A stretch of DNA of 64,000 nt from Musa acuminata AAA Group. Lineage: Eukaryota > Streptophyta > Magnoliopsida > Zingiberales > Musaceae. Location: positions 10,222,001 to 10,286,000 of the forward strand of contig NC_088347.1 of the NCBI RefSeq assembly GCF_036884655.1, given 5' to 3'. Shown piece after piece: positions 45,318-56,378 of the stretch (position 1 is its first letter; each line of letters opens with the position of its first letter). The notes under the pieces are model-generated. The model had not been told where the DNA came from and did no database searches. It saw only the letters and a program-made list of their open reading frames with translations. Made by a program: the position numbers and the translations under genes.

Positions 45318-46600
45318 AGATCTTGGGAATGATGCCAAATAATGTACTCACATGTATATATAGTCTATAGCATGTGTAGTCATAACTATCGCATTCGTAC
45401 TCTGAGTTACTTGGCTTTGTCTATGACTTGTATAGATAAAGCTATTTGTAGAAACTTTACACATAATCAATTTACTTTTACTTACCAAAAAAAAAAAGTC
45501 TATTGTAGGTAGTTTATTTAGAAGGGCCTGCCATTTACATAAGGAGTGTCTTTGTGATCCCGGTTGATCCCATGTCCAATTGCTTGGGACCCACTTGTTA
45601 TTTCTTTGCCTAATTTGATTCCATGCGGATGTGGCACTAAATTTGCCATTGTCATGAGGCCAAATAAGTATATCTGAAGAGTTTTTCCTGATTGGAATAG
45701 CTATGATAGTCGGCCAAAGTGATAACATTTCGGGAGAAATTGGATTAGGGAGACACCAGGTACCGTTAGCAATGAACTCGGAAACCTTCCAATCTTTGGG
45801 AGCCCCAAGATCTTTTCGTATTCTGTCGCCATATAATTGAAATATACTCTTCCCATTCACCCAAGGATCGTACCACATATTAGTACTAGTTTCAGAAGAG
45901 ATCGCATAAGAAATGTGTTTTAAAGGCAAGGAATTTTAAAGAGCCTTAGTAAATTTCAACAAGTTGGGAGTAATACATTGCACAGATATGGAAATACTAG
46001 AAAATGGCCCCAAGATTGTGACACAATCTACTCATACATGAAGGTGGATGGACAGCTCTCAAAAATTTGTCAGACTTCTATAGTATTGGAATATCAGAGT
46101 AGGTTTGAAATATTATCAAATCAAGCTAGAGATTAGTCGGAATGACAACTTCTGGATACATGTATTGAAGATCTTATTCCAAAGATCCGGTGTGAAGTTA
46201 AGGCTCGTGAACCTCGCACTATGATAGTTGCAATCTCATTCGCACATCTACATGAGAAAAAAATCAACAGAGAAAATCATGGAAACAGAAGTGACAATAA
46301 CCATATGATCTGTAAGCCACCAGCCCTATCTATTCCCAACCAAAGCCTTGACACCCGAAGACTAACCCAAGAATGACTTAAGGAAAGATTATCAAAGGGT
46401 TTGTACTATGATGAAAATTGGAGTATGGAGCATCGATTTAAACAAGGGCAACTTTTGATGATTGAGCCAATTAAAGAGGAACCGGAAGTAAAAGAGTTAG
46501 ACTTCGATCATAAAGGTATGAAAACTGATGAAGATATTGAAGTCATCACACATATAGTGCATGCATTGGATGGCTACACTAACCCACAATCTATGAAAAA

Positions 46601-46853
46601 TATTATTTTGTCTTTTACAAACCCTAGGAGGTCGATCCCCTCAAAGCGATCAAGGAGGGTCGATCCCCTCAATGCGATCAAGGAGTGCCGATCCCCTCGA
46701 AGCGATCAAGGAGGCTGATCCCCTCGAAGCGATCATTATCATCCTCATTTCTCCCCTTTCTTCGACGATAAGACATTAGGGTCTTATCATTTGGTATCAG
46801 AGCCTACGATAAGACTTTAGGGTCTTATCATTTGGTATCATAGCAATGATAAG
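46601..46853 (+). repeat. Gypsy LTR 3' end with duplicated primer-binding site
   Basis: Four ~27-bp repeats (aggaggtcgatcccctc...gcgatca, 46626-46733) precede an LTR-like end gtcttatca (46789) and TGGTATCAGAGC at 46792-46803. A 41-bp tandem duplication repeats the LTR end and an imperfect site (TGGTATCATAGC, 46833-46844). It is followed by a LINE at 46854. Confidence 0.75.
46792..46803 (+). other. Primer-binding site, gypsy-type LTR
   Basis: Exact TGGTATCAGAGC two bases after the LTR-like end at 46789. The downstream duplicate has one mismatch (G to T). Confidence 0.85.
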
Positions 46854-47862
46854 AAGTTTATTAATAACCATTCAATATCTTGGAGAAGTCCAATAGGCAG
46901 AAGAAATGCATTAGACCAATATATAGAGTAAGAGTACAACACCGAACGGATGAGTTCAAGTCGTCCTGCTTTTGAAAGAAGCCTATTTTTCCAGGAGAAA
47001 ATTCTATTCTTTATTTTTTACAGGATAGGCTGACAGTGGGTTTTGTGAATGCCAGTAGATATGAGTGGGAGACCCAGATATATAACTGGCAAATTTCCCT
47101 CACTAACCCCTAGAGTATGTGCAATAACATCTTTGTCCTCAATGTAAGGGCTCATATAGACTTTACTTTTTGTATGATTTAACTGAAGGCCAAAAACTAT
47201 ACCAAAATCATTCAGAATAATAGCCAGGTTTCTTACTGAAGTTGAATCATTCTAAAGAAAGATAAGAAGATCATATGTAAAGATTATATGTGATATTTGA
47301 ATAGGGCCAGCATGGGATACCTTAATATTGCCTTAAGAGACCGCATATTCCAATATACAGCCGAGTCCTTCCATTGCAACAGTAAAGAGATATGGAGAGA
47401 GTGGATTGCCTTGTCGGATGCCATTCTTGCTCCCAAAAAAACCAATAGGTGAGCCGTTGAAGAGTATTGAAAACTTTGGAGTTTCTAAGCAACATTAAAT
47501 CCAATTAACCCATTGCTGAGGGAAGTTCATACCGTAGAGCATCTTATAGATAAAGTTCCTATTAACCGAGTCAAAGACTTTTCGTAGATCAGCTTTAAAA
47601 CAGATTTTTGTCCCTTTTGCTTTTGAGTGCAGATCCTTGACTAAGTCATTAGCAAGCAAAATATTATGATATATACTTCTCCCTTTGATGAAAGCAACCT
47701 GATTTAGAATAATTATCTTGTGTATTACCTTTTGCAATCTACCTGCTAATAGTTTGGAGATGAACTTGTAAATAAAGTTACATAAAGATATAGGTCGATA
47801 GTTCTCTAGTGAATCAGCCCCTGCATTCTTGGGAATTAAAGAAATAAAAGTGCAATTCATCT

Positions 47863-48791
47863 TTCAAGGACTGCCTCTACATCTTTGGAGTCGATGTTTT
47901 ATTGCAAAGTTATGCAGCACTCTGGGACAACCACTCTACATCGACAAAGCAACAACAGCTCAGACGAGATTAGCATTTGCACGAGCATGTGTGTTGGTTT
48001 CTTCCGATGAAGATCTTCCTAATGAGGTTTTCTATCGTGATCTTGACGGGAACACTCGGAAGGTACATGTCTCATATTCTTGGAAGCCACAACGATGTCA
48101 GCGTTGCTTATCTTTTGGTCATGCAAATGGAGCTTGTCAGCAAACCCCAAAACCAACCACAAAGGTCTATCGACCACGTCAAGCGCCTTAGCAACAAAGT
48201 GATTCTTCTCTAATGGCAGTAGTACCGATGGTGGCGAAAACTATTGAGCATTTCGACTCGCAAGGAAAGCACCGCGAACAGAAGGATAATTCCAAAACTT
48301 TATCTCTTCCTATAATGTCAGAGCCTTCCACAATAGAGGTTTCCCATGGTACTAGTGGACAGGAGAAACATAAGATATGAACTTCATCTCTTCCAATATC
48401 ATCGGATCCATCTACAATAGCTCAACGAACTCAGGTCCAAGCAAATCTTGCCAGCAAGGATATTCTTCCTCAACAAACTCAGGCCACAACAAACATCGCC
48501 AACAAGGATATTCTGTCTCAGCAAACTCATGCCCCAACAAACCTCTCTAGCCATGCTGCTCCAATTAGTACTATCCAGGATATTGTGCTGCAACAATCTT
48601 ATCGAGCTTCAACAAACCCTGCCAATCAAGACCACATGATTCAAGGTACTTTAAAGTTTAAAAATCTGCAAGCTGTAGATGAAGTGGATAAATATAGGAA
48701 TAAAGCCATAAAAGGTAAGGATATTGTGCGGGAGGAAAATACAAAACTGAAGGAGAAGAAAAAGGATGGTACAATCCATCCAAAGTCGTAG
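47863..48791 (+). pseudogene. LINE ORF1, second copy, broken
   Basis: Open from the LINE start to TAG 48189-48191 (CAG in the first copy), with GLPLHLWSR and the knuckle CQRCLSFGHANGAC. It then continues in frame with another stop near 48378 and a final open piece 48585-48791 ending KKDGTIHPKS, like the first copy. The ATG at 47829 lies in flanking minus-LINE sequence and is not the ORF1 start. Confidence 0.85.
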
Positions 48792-48829
48792 GATGAATAC
48801 CTTACTACCTTTTCATCTGTTTATTACTA

Positions 48830-51596
48830 ATGAAGATAACATGCTGGAATGTTCGCGGACTTAATAAGCCGGAGAAATGTCGGGAACTCAACAGAATAAT
48901 CAAGTCTGCCGCATGTGATATTGTTATTATAGTGGAAACGAAAATTAAACAATCGCGCGTTCAAGCTCAAAAGAATTTAATATGGCCGGACGCAGAACTG
49001 TTTACCAATGACTCAAATGAAACTTTTGGTAGAATATGGGTCTTATGGCATCCTAACTCTATTAATGCTTGGTTTATTTCTGCTACTAATCAATTCATTC
49101 ATCTTAAGGTAGAGGATAAAAAGAATGGTTGTCAATTCAATTTCACTAGTATATATGCTAAAAAAAGTATGCAAGAAAGAAATACTTTTTGGTCTGACCT
49201 GACTAATATTGTAAATGGCTGTCTCAATGTACCTTGGATTATTCTTGGAGACTTTAATACTATTCGGTACACAAATGAAAAAGAGGGGGGTAGACAACTT
49301 TCAGAAAGCCAGCTTCAAAGTTTTAATGATTACATTGACACTGCAGCATTGTTTGATATGAAATCTGTGGGTAATTGGTTCTCCTGGAGTAATCAAGGTG
49401 CTGCTAACAGAAAGATAATGGCTCGATTTGATAGGTGTTTGATTAATCATGAATGGTTAACAGTTTACCCGATTCACTTCTTGAGTATGGTGCTCCTTTG
49501 TTTTCTAACCATTCTTTAATATATATACACGCAGAAAAAGCGACACCAAGAGGCAAGAAACCGTTTAGATTCTTTAACATGTGGAGTACTCATCCTCAAT
49601 TTCTAGATGTTATCAGATCTGCTTGGAATGTTAATGTGCATGGATCCCCCCCTTACATCTTATGTCGAAAGCTCAAAGCCTGTAAAGCAGTACTAAAGGA
49701 GTGGAATACAAATACCTTTGGCAATATTAACACCAGAGTTCAATTTTGCAGAAAGGAACTATTGTCATTGCAACCTGAGCTGCAACTTCAGCTAAATGAT
49801 GAAAATATTATCTACAAAGAGACAAAAGCCAAAAATAACTTCATGCAAGCTTTAAAACAGGAGGAATGTTTTGCAAAGCAGAAGTCTAGACAACATTGGC
49901 TTACACTAGGGGATTCCAATACTAAATTTTTCTATACTTCAATTGCTACTCGAAGGGCTGTTAACCGTATCAGCAAATGCAGAGACAAAGATGATAATCT
50001 TATTGAGAATTTAGATGAGGTTAAAGCATACACAGAGCAATTTTTTTATTCTTTACTCAATCAAGCTGGGAAACCTAATAACATTCTTGTGGAGCCGACT
50101 AGAAAACTTGATTCGGAAGCTATTTCAATCCTCAATGCCCTAATTACAGATGATGAAATTGTATGTGTTGTCTTTAAGTCACGAAAGCATGAAAGCCCAA
50201 ATCCAGATGGATTTCTAGCTGAATTTTACCAAACTGCTTGGTCTATTATTGGAAATGATGTGATCAAGGCTTGCTAACATTTTTTCTCTTCAGGTCATAT
50301 TCTTAAAGAGATGAATTGCACTTTTATTTCCTTAATTCCAAAAAATGCAGGGGCTAATTCACTAGAGAACTATCGACCCATATCATTATGCAACTTTTTT
50401 TACAAGATCATCTCCAAAGTATTGGCAAATAGAATGCAAAAGGTAATACACAAGATCATTAGCCCAAATCAAGCTGCTTTCATCAAAGGGAGAATTATAC
50501 ATCATAACATTTTGCTTGCTAATGACTTGGTCAAAGATTTGCATTCAAAGGCAAGAGGGACAAAAATCTGTTTTAAAGCTGATTTACAGAAAGCCTTCGA
50601 TTCAGTTAATAGGAAGTTTATCTATAAGATGCTCCTTGATATGAACTTCCCACAGCAATGGGTTAGTTGGATTCAATCTTGCCTGGAAACTCCAAAGTTT
50701 TCGATACTCTTTAATGGCTCACCTATTGGTTTTTTTGGGAGCACGAATGACATCCGACAAGGTGATCCACTCTCTCCATATCTTTTTACTATTGCGATGG
50801 AAGGACTTAGCTGTATGTTGGAACAGGCAGTCTTAAATGGCAGCATAAATGTACCTATTGCTGGTTCTGTTCATATATAACATATAACATTTGCAGATGA
50901 CTTACTTATCTTTCTCCAAAATGAACCAACTTCAGTAAAGAACCTGGCTACTATTATGAATGACTTTGGTATGGTTTCTGGACTTCAGTTAAATCATGCG
51001 AAAAGTAAAGTATATATGAGCCCTTACGTTGAGGATAAGGTCTTTATTGTACAAACTTTGGGGGTTAGTGAGGGAAAAATAGGTTTCTATCAAAAGTAGG
51101 ACGACCCGAACTCATCCGTTCGGTATTGCACTCCTACTCTATATATTGGTGTAATGCATTTCTTCTGCCAGCTGGACTTCTCCAAGATATTGAACGGTTA
51201 TTAATGAACTTCTTCTGGAATGACACAAATGATAAGGCAATGCATATGGTAAATTGGGATAGCATTTGCAAACCGAAAGATGAAGGGGGGCTAAACTTGA
51301 GAAATACTAGAGATTGGAATCAAGCATGTCTAGTACAACAATTGTGGGATCTTTTGCAAAACAAATCTTCCTTATGGTCACATTGGGTTTCTGCTAGGTA
51401 TCTTTCAAAGGAATCAATCTGGGAAATTTTAACAAGAACATACCACTCTACAGCTTGGAAAGGAATTTTAAAGGCAAGGAATTGGTTAATCAAACACATT
51501 TCCTATGCAATCTCTTCTGGAACTAGTACTAATATGTGGTACGATCCTTGGGTGAATGGGAAGAGTATATTTCAATTATATGAGGACAGAATATGA
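48830..51596 (+). pseudogene. LINE ORF2, second copy, 5' and RT part
   Basis: The endonuclease starts at ATG 48830 (CWNVRGLN, VETK, GDFN), loses frame near 49470, and resumes with LFSNHS: the SDH motif is again SNH (Asn codon 49507-49509). RT shows FISLIPKNAG, KADLQKAFDSV, RQGDP and FADD (about 50891-50902). Stops: 50275 (CAA to TAA), 50878 (TCA to TAA) and 51594 (CGA to TGA). About 105 bp are missing near 51075. The tail continues after E2 in 60952-61555. Confidence 0.9.
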
Positions 51597-52851
51597 AAAG
51601 ATCTTGGGGCTCCCAAAGATTGGAAGGTTTCCGAGTTCATTGCTAACGGTACTTGGTGTCTCCCTAATCCTATTTCTCCCGAAATGTTATCACTTTGGCC
51701 GACTATCATAGCTATTCCAATCAGGAACAACTCTTTGTTGAATCTCGGATTTTGATGATGAAATCAATTGTCATTTGTTATCTAATCTATGTGTTGAGAT
51801 AAGTGTGCAGGATTAACTACGATGAGAGTAAGACAAGCAGCAGGAGTTGCGCCGGAGTCAAGATCAGGATCACGTTGGGAGTTCGAGAGTTCGACGGAAG
51901 TTCGGACGGTCGTCGGAGGTTCAGAGAGAACAGATCCGAGAAGTCCAGAAGCTTGCCAAGCGAAGCTCGTCGGAACTCGCCAAGTGGATCGTCGCAAAGT
52001 CCAGGAGTATGCCGGATGTCCGCAGAAGGATCACCGAAGGTTGTCGGTTGATCGTCGGAAGTTGGCCGGAAACTCGCCGGAAGAAGCGATTGACGCATCG
52101 GAGCAAAGCTGCAGAAGTTGTCTTAGAGATATTCGTAGTTAGCACGATGATTAAGCATGAAAATGGGAGGTGATCCCATTAGCTTAATCTTGGGGCAATT
52201 GGGTCCCTGAAAAGATTCAAAGTGGGTCGAATGGAGTGAGCCATTCGGACCCTGATTGCACCAGGAGGTGCAACCGCCCCAGCCAGGAGGTGCAACCGCC
52301 TGGGCTGTGGGGTTGAGAGGTGCAACCGCCCCAGCCAGGAGGTGCAACCGCCAGGGTTGCAAGGCTGGGAGGTGCAACCGCTCCAGCCAAGAGGTTGCAC
52401 CGCCAGAGCTCAAGTTCCGAGCTCTGCCAGGCGATGCAACCACCGAGCTCAGTCTTCGAGCTCTGGCAGAGTGGTGCATCAGCCTGAGCTCAGTCTCGAG
52501 CTTTGCCAGGTGATGCATTCACCAAGCTCAGTCTTCGAGCTCTGGCAGAATGGTGCATCAGCTTGAGCTCAGTTTGGAGCTCTGCCAAGTGATGCAACCA
52601 CCAAGCTCAGATTTCGAGCTCTGCCAGGTGATGCAACCACCAAGCTCAGTCTTCAAGCTCTGCCAGGTGATGCAACCATCGAGCTCAGTCTTCGAGCTCT
52701 GGCAGAGAGAAGCAATCGGCAGAGCTCAGTCTTCGAGCTCTGCCAGGCGGTGCCACCTCTCCAGTCGAGAGGTGCAACCGCCTGATCCCAGAATTCTGGG
52801 ATTTGATCGATTTGATCGTTTTGAGCTCGAATTTTGAATTGGGTTGGGGCC

Positions 52852-52859
52852 TATAAATA
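52852..52859 (+). promoter_or_regulatory. TATA-like box, E2 5' LTR
   Basis: tataaata in ggggcctataaatacccc, about 1.1 kb before the LTR end, implying a very long R/U5 leader. The 3' LTR copy is at 59823-59830. Confidence 0.65.
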
Positions 52860-53578
52860 CCCCACCCATTCAGCACTGAAAAGATACAGACCTATACCAA
52901 AATCGTGATCTTTTCTGTGATTCTAAAGAGCTCAAAAGTGTTGTAAATCCTTTAAGTCTCCTCCTTCTGTTCTTCAAGTTTTCAATTGTAAAAGTGAGGA
53001 GAGAAAGGTCTGTAAAGGTTGTCTCCTAAGCCTGTCAAAAGGAGAGAAATTGTAAGAGGGAAGTTTGGCCTTCGCCCATTGAAGGAAGGCACCTAGTTGA
53101 CGTCGGCAACCTCATCGGTGGAGGAAGCCAAAAGTGGAGTAGGTCAAGGCTGACCGAACCACTCTAAATCTCTGGTTTGCGTTTAATTTCGAGTACTTTA
53201 TCATTACTGCAAACCTCCCTCATCACTACTGCTCTCTGTGCTTTCGCGAACAAGTTCTAAGAGCTGTTCTTCCAAATCTGCATTCAGACGTAACTTCGTA
53301 TTTTCATACATTACAGTTTACATTTACGTTTGATTCTGCAGAACTGTTTTCCGCGTTTTTACGAACGAGCTTCCTTGCAGTTTACGCTTACATTTTAATC
53401 CTATTGATAACTGCAATCTGTCCTCTACGATTTTACGAACGAGTTTCATCATTTAGACGTAAAACTGCATTCAGACGTAAATCAGCTTTCCTCGCTCAAT
53501 CGTCAGATTTCAGTTCACGTTTACGTCTTGATTTCAACTGCATACTGCCTTCTGCAAGTATATAAACGAGTTTCAAAG

Positions 53579-53830
53579 TTTAGACGTAAATCTGCGTTTA
53601 GACGTAAAACTACGTTTAGACGTAAATCTGCGTTTAGACGTAAATCTGCGTTTAGACGTAAAACTGCGTTTAGACGCAAAACTGCGTTTAGACGTAAAAC
53701 TGCGTTTAGACGTAAATCTGCGTTTAGACGTAAATCTGCGTTTAGACGTAAATTTGCATTTGGACGTAAATCTGAGTTTAGACGCAAAACTGCGCTTAGA
53801 CGCAAAACTGCGCTTGAACGCAATCTGCGC
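53579..53830. repeat. 18-bp ACGT array in E2 U5
   Basis: About 14 units of tttagacgtaaatctgcg / tttagacgtaaaactgcg, in the same place as in E1 but with a different order of variants. Repeated in the 3' LTR at about 60550-60801, where one unit has lost ACGT (ggacataaa). Confidence 0.92.
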
Positions 53831-53982
53831 TTAGACGCAAACTGCACCTAGATACAAACTGCGAATTTGCTTTTGCATCACAATAGTTTTTGAACGAACG
53901 CAGCTTTTGGTTTTTAAATTATTATAAGATTTCCGCTGCACTAATTCACCCCCCCCCTCTTAGTGCTCCCGATCCTAACAAT

Positions 53983-53994
53983 TGGTATCAGAGC
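53983..53994 (+). other. Primer-binding site, E2
   Basis: TGGTATCAGAGC, two bases after the 5' LTR end at 53980. Confidence 0.95.
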
Positions 53995-54030
53995 AAGGTT
54001 AACTCTCTAAAGGATTAAAACCCAAGAGAG

Positions 54031-55614
54031 ATGGCATACGCCGGAAACCAAGAGGGGCATTCGATTACACGTCCACCCATGTTTAGTGGAACGGACTACA
54101 CTTACTGGAAGACCCGAATGAGGATCTTTCTTATTTCTATGGACTTTGAACTATGGAACCTTGTTGAAAATGGATTTTCAAAATCTTCTCTTCCAATGAT
54201 CGATTGGAACGATTTGGAGAAGAAGGCTTTCGCTCTTAATGCAAAGGCTATGAATGCCTTATTTTGCGCACTAGATAAAAACGAATTTAATCGTGTTTCA
54301 ACTTGCGAAACTGCTTTTGATATTTGGCACACACTTGAAGTGACCCACGAGGGCACAAGTAGAGTGAAAGAGTCAAAAATCAATTTGTTGCTACATTCTT
54401 TTGAACTTTTTCGAATGAAACCGAGTGAAACCATTGGCGACATATTTACCCGTTTCACGGATGTCGTCAACGGTTTAAAAGGTCTCGGAAAGAGCTTTTC
54501 GGATTTTGAGCTTGTTAATAAGATACTAAGATCCCTTCCTAAGAGTTGGGATCCTAAAGTCACCGCCATTCAAGAGGCAAAAGATCTGCAAAATTTCCCT
54601 CTTGAAGAACTAATTGGGTCATTAATGACCTACGAAATGACATGCAAAGCTCATGAAGAGCAAGAAGACATCCTTCCAAAGAACAGGAAGGATATGGCAC
54701 TTAAAACTTCTGAATGCCACTTGAGAGGAAACTCAAGTGATGAGGACTGTGATGATGACTTGGCACTTTTGACAAGAAAGTTTAAAAAATTCTTCAAAAG
54801 AAACAAGTTTAAAAACGATGTGAAAAATAAACTTGAACCTAAGAAGGACCAAGTAATCTGCTATGAATGTAAAAAGCCGGGACATTACAAAAGTGATTGT
54901 CCCCAAGTCAAGAAAAGAACAACAAAGAAGAAGGCGCTCCAAGCAACATGGGATGATTCGAGCGCATCTGAGGAAGAAGAATCCAACACCGAGCAAGTTG
55001 CTCATTACGCATTTATGGCCATCGAAGAGGAGGTAACGGATTTATTAGATGCTGATTTATCTTTCGATGAATTATTAAATGCCTTCCATGATTTATTTGA
55101 TGAATGCAAAGTTATAAATAGAAAATACAAGCTGCTAAAAAAGGTACATGATAATCTTACTTGTGAGTTTGATAAGTTAAAAGTCGAACATCATGATAAT
55201 TTAAATTCATGTATCAAATGTCATGATTTAGAAACTTTACAAAAAGAAAACTTGCTACTTAAGGACACCTTGAAGAAATTCGAGGTTGGTAGCAAGTCAT
55301 TAAACATGATCCTTACAAACAAGGGTCATGCTCCCAAAAGAAGTGGGATTGGATTTGTGAGGAGTCCTCACCGAAATCCAACTACCTTTGTAAGAGGCCC
55401 CATCTTACACGTTCAACACCAAACCAAGTGCAACTTTTGTTGCAAATCTGGACACAAGACACATTGTTGTCCATTCAAGAAAACAAGTCCAAACAAATTA
55501 GTTTGGGTTCCTAAAGGAACCATGATAAACTCTATGCAACATGATAGAAAATATAGATCTGTTTATGAGGCACCCAAAAGCAAATGGGTTCCTAAAGATC
55601 ATCCGTTCCTATAA
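54031..55614 (+). CDS. E2 Gag protein (Sirevirus/copia type), intact
   Basis: 527 residues from ATG 54031 (MAYAGNQEGHSITRPP). The capsid region (about 10-215) matches E1 Gag closely (YTYWKTRMRIFLISMD, NAKAMNALFCALDKNEFNR, FTDVVNGLKGLGKSFSDFEL, FPLEELIGSLMTYEMTC). A CCHC knuckle lies at 277-290 (CYECKKPGHYKSDC), then an acidic Ser/Glu stretch, a helical, probably coiled-coil region (about 345-425), and a second CCHC at C467-C480 (CNFCCKSGHKTHCC). It ends with the VWVPKG and KWVPKDHP motifs that in Sireviruses lie just before protease. A TAA follows and protease never starts. Probably forms the virus-like particle that packages E1/E2 RNA. Start chosen by fit to the PPMFSG region. Confidence 0.92.
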   Translation: MAYAGNQEGHSITRPPMFSGTDYTYWKTRMRIFLISMDFELWNLVENGFSKSSLPMIDWNDLEKKAFALNAKAMNALFCALDKNEFNRVSTCETAFDIWHTLEVTHEGTSRVKESKINLLLHSFELFRMKPSETIGDIFTRFTDVVNGLKGLGKSFSDFELVNKILRSLPKSWDPKVTAIQEAKDLQNFPLEELIGSLMTYEMTCKAHEEQEDILPKNRKDMALKTSECHLRGNSSDEDCDDDLALLTRKFKKFFKRNKFKNDVKNKLEPKKDQVICYECKKPGHYKSDCPQVKKRTTKKKALQATWDDSSASEEEESNTEQVAHYAFMAIEEEVTDLLDADLSFDELLNAFHDLFDECKVINRKYKLLKKVHDNLTCEFDKLKVEHHDNLNSCIKCHDLETLQKENLLLKDTLKKFEVGSKSLNMILTNKGHAPKRSGIGFVRSPHRNPTTFVRGPILHVQHQTKCNFCCKSGHKTHCCPFKKTSPNKLVWVPKGTMINSMQHDRKYRSVYEAPKSKWVPKDHPFL

Positions 55615-56378
55615 AAACATTAAAAGTCTAGGCCGGAGCAAGAAATAATGTTCTGCTCCTTAACTCTCAATAATCATAAACCAAGAATCAAAAAGGAACT
55701 CGCAACGCTTAAGTAACAAGTGGAAACTATGAAATCACAAATACGACACGATTAGAAACTTATGATGTCCAAATTCACATACCCCCCTGATCTTCAAAAC
55801 CTGTTCATCTACGAATTAATTCTTGTAGAAACTAAACATGTCATGATCTTAAAAGGGACACCAAACAAACATTCGTATGCACGTTAAAAGATCTATCTTA
55901 CAAAGAGCTTCTTCCTTAAATAAAAACTCATACGAAATCATGTAACAAACATAAATTGCTCTGAAACTCTCCTTAAGGTAAAATCTCCCAAATCAAATCA
56001 TCCTAAGTACTCACCTGCTGCAGGCGGTGGCACCTCTCCAGCTGGCGGTTGCACCTCCAGCCATCACGGGTTGCCAGAGGTTGCACCGCTCCAGCCAGAG
56101 GTGCAACCGCCAGCAGCTCTGCCCCTTAAAATCACGCTAGGGCCGGCTGAGAAACCGACCCCAACTCACCCCCATTTCCTCTTCTATTCCTCCAAGTCTC
56201 CTCCATTCCCACTTCACTCCTCTAAGCCTTCCAAATACCTCCCTTTTCGGAGCAAAACATCAAGAATCCTTCCTTCTCTTGAAGATTTCACAAAGGTACT
56301 CTCTAAGAAGCTCTTAAATTCTGTTTTGTTCTTCATTTACTCTAAGCTCATCATCATCCCTTTAAAACAGCAGTAGTA
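55615..56378 (+). other. E2 spacer between gag and the second ORF
   Basis: No ORF and no pol remnant. 56019-56120 holds a short GC-rich segment with ggcggttgcacc and gaggtgcaaccgcc words like the LTR minisatellite. It is followed by a C/T-rich stretch (56160-56290) resembling a plant 5' leader, and by a possible small intron (gt 56296 to ag 56370) just before ATG 56379. Confidence 0.65.

Larger units (their letters stand above)
40735..45497 (+). mobile_element. Near-full-length LINE (L1-type), 4.76 kb
   Basis: The most complete copy of the family: partial ORF1, ORF2 with endonuclease, RT and zf-RVT, 3' UTR and poly(A) (45487-45497). It is 5'-truncated inside ORF1. The 15-bp duplication gtctaatgtaggtag / gtctattgtaggtag is at 40720-40734 and 45498-45512, inside a minus LINE. 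Plant L1-clade by domain content. Confidence 0.94.
40104..45940 (-). mobile_element. LINE fragment, minus, in gypsy gag; split by a plus LINE
   Basis: Pieces 40104-40719 (poly(T), 3' UTR, ORF2 tail) and 45513-45940 (zf-RVT upstream part) form one 5'-truncated element of about 1.06 kb. The duplication gagccttagtaa is at 40092-40103 and 45941-45952. ORF 40560-40291 covers the C-terminal tail; the upstream ORF is 45929-45513. Confidence 0.92.
39988..46600 (+). pseudogene. Gypsy C gag, split by nested LINEs
   Basis: ATG 39988 starts a Gag (MTTDTSVKAQMEALEIRIEN) that is interrupted at 40103 and resumes at 45941: FQQVGSNTLHRYG, the capsid with SRFEILSNQA, VKAREPRTM, ISFAHLHEKK, then LTQE and a zinc-finger position. 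Several stops occur. The knuckle has lost its cysteines (YYDENWSMEHRF where gypsy A has CWHCDEPWSREHRC). Coding similarity ends near 46600 against LTR-like sequence; no protease or pol follows. Confidence 0.82.
51736..53980 (+). repeat. E2 5' LTR (2245 bp)
   Basis: TGTTGAATCTCG...GATCCTAACA. After about 65 bp it joins the E1 LTR sequence at gtgtgcaggattaactacg, skipping most of the E1 U3 start. Minisatellite 52254-52405, GAGCTC field about 52405-52770, TATA-like 52852-52859, 18-bp array about 53579-53830. Confidence 0.95.

Noticed and set aside
47829..47862. ATG 47829 as the start of LINE ORF1
   Set aside because: Those codons belong to the flanking minus-strand LINE; the ORF1 copy begins at 47863.
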